Shown: positions 30,953 to 33,763 of the stretch, piece by piece
How the letters are laid out: every line of letters begins with the position of its first letter
Position numbering within the stretch: the stretch's first letter is position 1
Assembly (NCBI GenBank): GCA_050309735.1
Contig: JBNRMS010000079.1
Location: 1-33,763, forward strand
Direction of reading: 5' to 3'
Source of the DNA: UMGS1002 sp050309735
GTDB lineage: Bacteria; Bacillota; Clostridia; Oscillospirales; CAG-272
DNA: 33,763 nt
Translations under genes and position numbers: made by a program
Notes under the pieces: model-generated
The model's database searches: none
Seen by the model: the letters and a program-made list of their open reading frames with translations, nothing else
Told to the model about the DNA's origin: nothing

Positions 30953-32404
30953 TCAATTTTCGGTACTCTTAGCCCCGAGCGTGATTGAATAGCCCGCGGG
31001 CATTCTTGCGATTTCCTCGTCGAGCGTGTTGCCATGATCGTCAAGAGGCGGGTAGAATGAAAGAGGCGGAATCCTGGCGGGACTTGAACCCGGACGGCTC
31101 TCGGTCACAGGGCATCTGTCACTTTTTATATAGGCATCGAGCAGGTCTTTAAGCTCGGCGACGCGCGGGTTTGTTATATCGTATTTATCCTTTTCCTCCG
31201 GGAAGGAATCGAAGTAGAAATAGCGATCACCTATCGCCGAATAAACTAATTTGTCCTGCCCTGAGGCAACCATATATGTGCCGAGCGTTCCGTTTGAATA
31301 CTGCGAATAGACAACATCGTGTGACTCTTCAAAAAGATTCACGCCGTCATATTCAGCTCGATCGTAGTCTATACCGCAGAGCGAGAGCAGGGTTGGTGCG
31401 ATATCGACAAGAGAGGCCGGATCCCTGCGTCTTTGGTGTTCTCTACCCGGAACGCGAAGGAGGAAGGGGATGTTCGACGCAGAGTCGAGCATTGTCCGCT
31501 TGCCCATTGAGCGGTAGTCTCCCATCAGGTCGCCGTGGTCTGAGGTAAAGACTATCACAGTGTCGTCATACATCCCGCGCCTTTTAAGCGCGTCGGTTAT
31601 CCGCCCAATCTGATAATCTACAAAGGATATGCAGGCATAATAGTGCTGCCACAGCAGCTCAAGGCGGCGGGGCGAAATCCCGAGCGAGTCGAGTGTATAT
31701 TTATTCCGGAGCAGATCCTCATATGAATCTCGATCCTCGGGCATAAAGGACCGGTTAATCGGCTTTCTGTACATCTTGTTCCAGGGTGCGGGCGGCGCGA
31801 AGGGCGGGTGGGGATGAATGAAGGAGGCAACAAGGAAAACCGGCTCTTCCTCGGGATTGCAATCTTCAAGAAATTCAACGCAGCGATCGCCCACCCACTG
31901 GGTCGGGTGCGCCTCAGCGGGCAGGGGCGAGATTTGCGGTATGTAATAAAGCTCGGCGCGCTGGCCGTGATAGTCAAAAACATTTTTATAGGGAGAGGCT
32001 TTGAGCCATTTGGTGTAGTCGTCGTGCTCGGGGTTTGCCTTTTCCTCTTGAGTCAGGCGCTTGCGAAAGCCCATCGAACCGTAAAGATCTTTTTTATGGT
32101 GCATTTTGCCAACGCAAAAGCTGTTATACCCCGCTTTTGTGAATTCCGAGAAAAAGCCCTCTCCTGTATAGACTAAGGAATCGTCGTTTGTGTTGTTTCC
32201 GGTTCTGTTGCAATACTGCCCTGAAAACATCGAATACCTTGCCGGCACGCAGACCGGTGAGGGGGTAAAGCAGCGGTCGAAAACAACGGCTTCACCCGCG
32301 ACCTCGTCGAGCGCCGGAGTGACTATATCGTCATTTCCGAGCGCATGAATCGTGTCGCGCCGCTGCTGGTCGGTGAAAATTAAAAGAACGTGCTTCTTCT
32401 TCAT
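30953..32404 (-). CDS. Type I sulfatase (CxPxR signature)
   Basis: 483 aa from ATG 32404 (MKKKHVLLIFTDQQRRDTIH), with AAAGGGG upstream. The active-site motif CVPAR (Cys52 to Arg56, in FTPSPVCVPARYSMFSGQY) is the sulfatase signature; Cys52 must be turned into formylglycine by an anSME-type enzyme, not in this window. The metal-binding Asp12 (FTDQQ) and the late FTSDHGDLMGDYRSMGKRTM with VRVPG region complete the alkaline-phosphatase fold. No signal peptide, so it acts in the cytoplasm, probably on sulfated sugars or small molecules. Phosphonate monoester hydrolases look similar. The substrate is unknown and no other sugar-degrading gene is beside it. Confidence 0.9.
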   Translation of the reverse strand: MKKKHVLLIFTDQQRRDTIHALGNDDIVTPALDEVAGEAVVFDRCFTPSPVCVPARYSMFSGQYCNRTGNNTNDDSLVYTGEGFFSEFTKAGYNSFCVGKMHHKKDLYGSMGFRKRLTQEEKANPEHDDYTKWLKASPYKNVFDYHGQRAELYYIPQISPLPAEAHPTQWVGDRCVEFLEDCNPEEEPVFLVASFIHPHPPFAPPAPWNKMYRKPINRSFMPEDRDSYEDLLRNKYTLDSLGISPRRLELLWQHYYACISFVDYQIGRITDALKRRGMYDDTVIVFTSDHGDLMGDYRSMGKRTMLDSASNIPFLLRVPGREHQRRRDPASLVDIAPTLLSLCGIDYDRAEYDGVNLFEESHDVVYSQYSNGTLGTYMVASGQDKLVYSAIGDRYFYFDSFPEEKDKYDITNPRVAELKDLLDAYIKSDRCPVTESRPGSSPARIPPLSFYPPLDDHGNTLDEEIARMPAGYSITLGAKSTEN

Positions 32405-32533
32405 TAATTGATACCCCTTTATTAATAGTAAAATTATATTTATGCATCCTCGGAGTATCGGCAATAAAATCCGCTCTCCTCGGAAAATAGACAGGCTTTA
32501 TTTTGGTTTCTTTTTTGCCGTTGCACATCTATA

Positions 32534-32561
32534 ATTATACTATAAATTAATAATATTTCAA
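32534..32561 (-). promoter_or_regulatory. Sulfatase promoter (TTGAAA-16-TATAAT)
   Basis: On the minus strand TTGAAA (32556-32561) and TATAAT (32534-32539) are 16 bases apart. The leader to 32404 is about 120 bases, with no recognised riboswitch or other element. Confidence 0.7.
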
Positions 32562-32662
32562 CACCGAAAAGGAATTTTATCGCCTTCTTTAATAAAGTCA
32601 GAAAAATAGTCGGCGACGACACTCGTGCCGGCACCGACCGATAATAATCCTTATCTAAATTT

Positions 32663-32690
32663 TATGGCTGCCGCATATGCGGCAGCCATA
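32663..32690. repeat. 28-bp perfect palindrome
   Basis: TATGGCTGCCGCAT and its exact complement meet without a spacer (32663-32690). It sits between the end of rny and the sulfatase promoter in a 400-base gap (32405-32804) that holds no gene. It may be an operator for a dimeric regulator or part of a terminator for rny, though no T-run follows. Confidence 0.6.
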
Positions 32691-32710
32691 CTACTCATCA
32701 TATAAATCTA

Positions 32711-32732
32711 TAATCAAAACGGCAGAGCCGTT
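32711..32732 (-). terminator. Candidate terminator of rny
   Basis: On the minus strand AACGGC-TCT-GCCGTT is followed by TTGATTATAG, 73 bases after the rny stop. The stem is six base pairs with a short T-rich tail. Confidence 0.5.
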
Positions 32733-32804
32733 ATTGATACCTGTGGGGTTTTATGTTAATTCTATATTATCCCTTAGGGGAAAAGATTATTATTATGAGT
32801 TCGA

Positions 32805-33763
32805 CTACGTTGCGTAGTCTATAGCGCGGCTTTCTCGAATCAGATTTATCTTAATCTGTCCGGGATATTTAACCTCGTCTTTAATCTTGCCGGCCATCTC
32901 TCGCGCTATAACCTTCATGCCTTCGTCGTTTACCTCCTCGGGCTTAACCATAACACGTATTTCTCGTCCGGCTTGAATCGCAAATGCCTTATCGACACCG
33001 TCGAACGCCATCGCGATTTCCTCAAGCTTCTCAAGACGCTTGATATAATTTTGCAAATCCTCGCGCCGGGCTCCCGGTCTTGCGGCCGAGATAGCGTCGG
33101 CGGCTTGAACAATAACCGCAACAATCGTCTGCGGCTCAACGTCGTTGTGGTGAGCCTCTATGGCGTGAATCACCTCGCGGCTTTCTTTGAATTTCTTGGC
33201 GGCGTTTACGCCGATTTGAATATGCGAGCCTTCAACGTCGTGCGGGAAGGCCTTGCCTATATCGTGCAGCAGACCGGCTCGCCTTGCTGTTGTGCTGTCT
33301 ACCCCCAATTCGTCGGCAATGATTCCCGAGATAAACGCAACCTCTATTGAGTGTTTGAGTACATTCTGCCCGTAACTTGTTCTGTACTTGAGCCTGCCGA
33401 GCAACCTTACAAGCTCATGATTGAGTCCGTGGATACCCACCTCAAAGACCGCTCTTTCGCCCGCCTGTTTAACAGCGATGTCTACCTCGCGCTTTGCCTT
33501 CTCAACCATCTCCTCGATGCGAGCCGGGTGAATTCTTCCGTCTGCAATCAGCTTTTCGAGCGAAAGCCTTGCCACCTCGCGGCGAACCGGATCAAATCCC
33601 GACAAGGTTATCGCCTCAGGGGTATCGTCGATTATAAGTTCAACGCCGGTAAGCGTTTCGAGCTTTTGAATGTTTCTTCCCTCGCGTCCTATGATGCGAC
33701 CCTTCATATCCTCGCTTGGCAGCGGAACCAGCGATATTACTGTTTCAGCAACCTGATCTGCCG
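32805..33763 (-). CDS. rny: Ribonuclease Y, C-terminal part (5' end beyond the window)
   Basis: The open frame continues to the right edge (ADQVAETVISLVPLPSEDMK), so the gene is partial: about 318 C-terminal residues of the usual 510-520. The KH domain is seen at MKGRIIGREGRNIQKLETLT, followed by IDDTPEAITLSGFDPVRRE. The metal-dependent HD domain has HSIEVAFISGIIADELGVDS, RRAGLLHDIGKAFPHD and AHHNDVEPQT. The C-terminus ends IRESRAIDYAT. The membrane anchor and coiled coil lie outside. RNase Y starts bulk mRNA decay in Firmicutes by endonucleolytic cuts at the membrane. It stands convergent to nothing; a candidate terminator follows at 32711-32732. Confidence 0.95.
   Translation of the reverse strand, partial: ADQVAETVISLVPLPSEDMKGRIIGREGRNIQKLETLTGVELIIDDTPEAITLSGFDPVRREVARLSLEKLIADGRIHPARIEEMVEKAKREVDIAVKQAGERAVFEVGIHGLNHELVRLLGRLKYRTSYGQNVLKHSIEVAFISGIIADELGVDSTTARRAGLLHDIGKAFPHDVEGSHIQIGVNAAKKFKESREVIHAIEAHHNDVEPQTIVAVIVQAADAISAARPGARREDLQNYIKRLEKLEEIAMAFDGVDKAFAIQAGREIRVMVKPEEVNDEGMKVIAREMAGKIKDEVKYPGQIKINLIRESRAIDYAT

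Overview
The window looks like a chromosomal segment of an anaerobic member of the Clostridia (Bacillota), probably an Oscillospirales- or Christensenellales-like lineage. The evidence is the clostridial xseA-xseB-ispA-tlyA-nadK-argR-recN gene order, the NuoE/NuoF/GltD-like flavoprotein complex, a DUF4358-type lipoprotein, a CxPxR-type sulfatase, and the strong AGGAGG-like ribosome binding sites. The genus cannot be read from the sequence alone.

Region 1 (1-4256) is the right-hand part of a small, visibly AT-rich integrated element that abuts an intact tRNA-Lys(TTT). It has a leftward arm (cI-like repressor and a small membrane protein running off the left edge) and a rightward operon (Cys-rich 59-aa protein, two hypotheticals, an HUH rolling-circle replication initiator, a small zinc-ribbon protein, a tyrosine integrase). 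A near-consensus promoter carrying two copies of ACAAC-N6-GTTGT lies between the arms. A 15-bp sequence at the 3' end of the integrase gene is repeated exactly in the anticodon/variable region of the tRNA gene. It is most likely a plasmid- or ssDNA-phage-like integrative element.

Region 2 (4257-11128) starts with a 215-bp MITE-like element with 27-bp inverted ends and a 22-bp-stem hairpin. It continues with three genes for a soluble flavin/Fe-S complex resembling the Stn-type electron-bifurcating transhydrogenase (NuoE-like, NuoF-like with ferredoxin tail, GltD-like fusion), then an FAD-dependent oxidoreductase, and ends in a frameshifted IS1182-like transposase remnant.

Region 3 (11269-15533) is a cyclic-di-GMP pair: a receiver-PAS-PAS-degenerate GGDEF-EAL protein (predicted phosphodiesterase) followed by a membrane diguanylate cyclase with an extracytoplasmic solute-binding domain. 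A noncoding patch and a histidine phosphatase gene follow.

Region 4 (16715-27261) is one long leftward operon starting at a TTGACT-17-TATAAT promoter: nusB, a TsaD-like paralogue, xseA, xseB, ispA, tlyA, nadK, argR, recN, argS, yebC. Compared with the classical Firmicutes cluster, dxs is absent between ispA and tlyA, and argS-yebC occupy the place of spoIVB-spo0A.

Region 5 (27329-33763) holds cell-surface and RNA-decay functions: an M23 peptidase lipoprotein, an operon of a small membrane protein, an SGNH hydrolase and a DUF4358-like lipoprotein, a cluster of four hairpins, a leftward type I sulfatase, and the C-terminal part of ribonuclease Y running off the right edge. No rRNA genes or CRISPR arrays were seen; the only tRNA recognised is tRNA-Lys.
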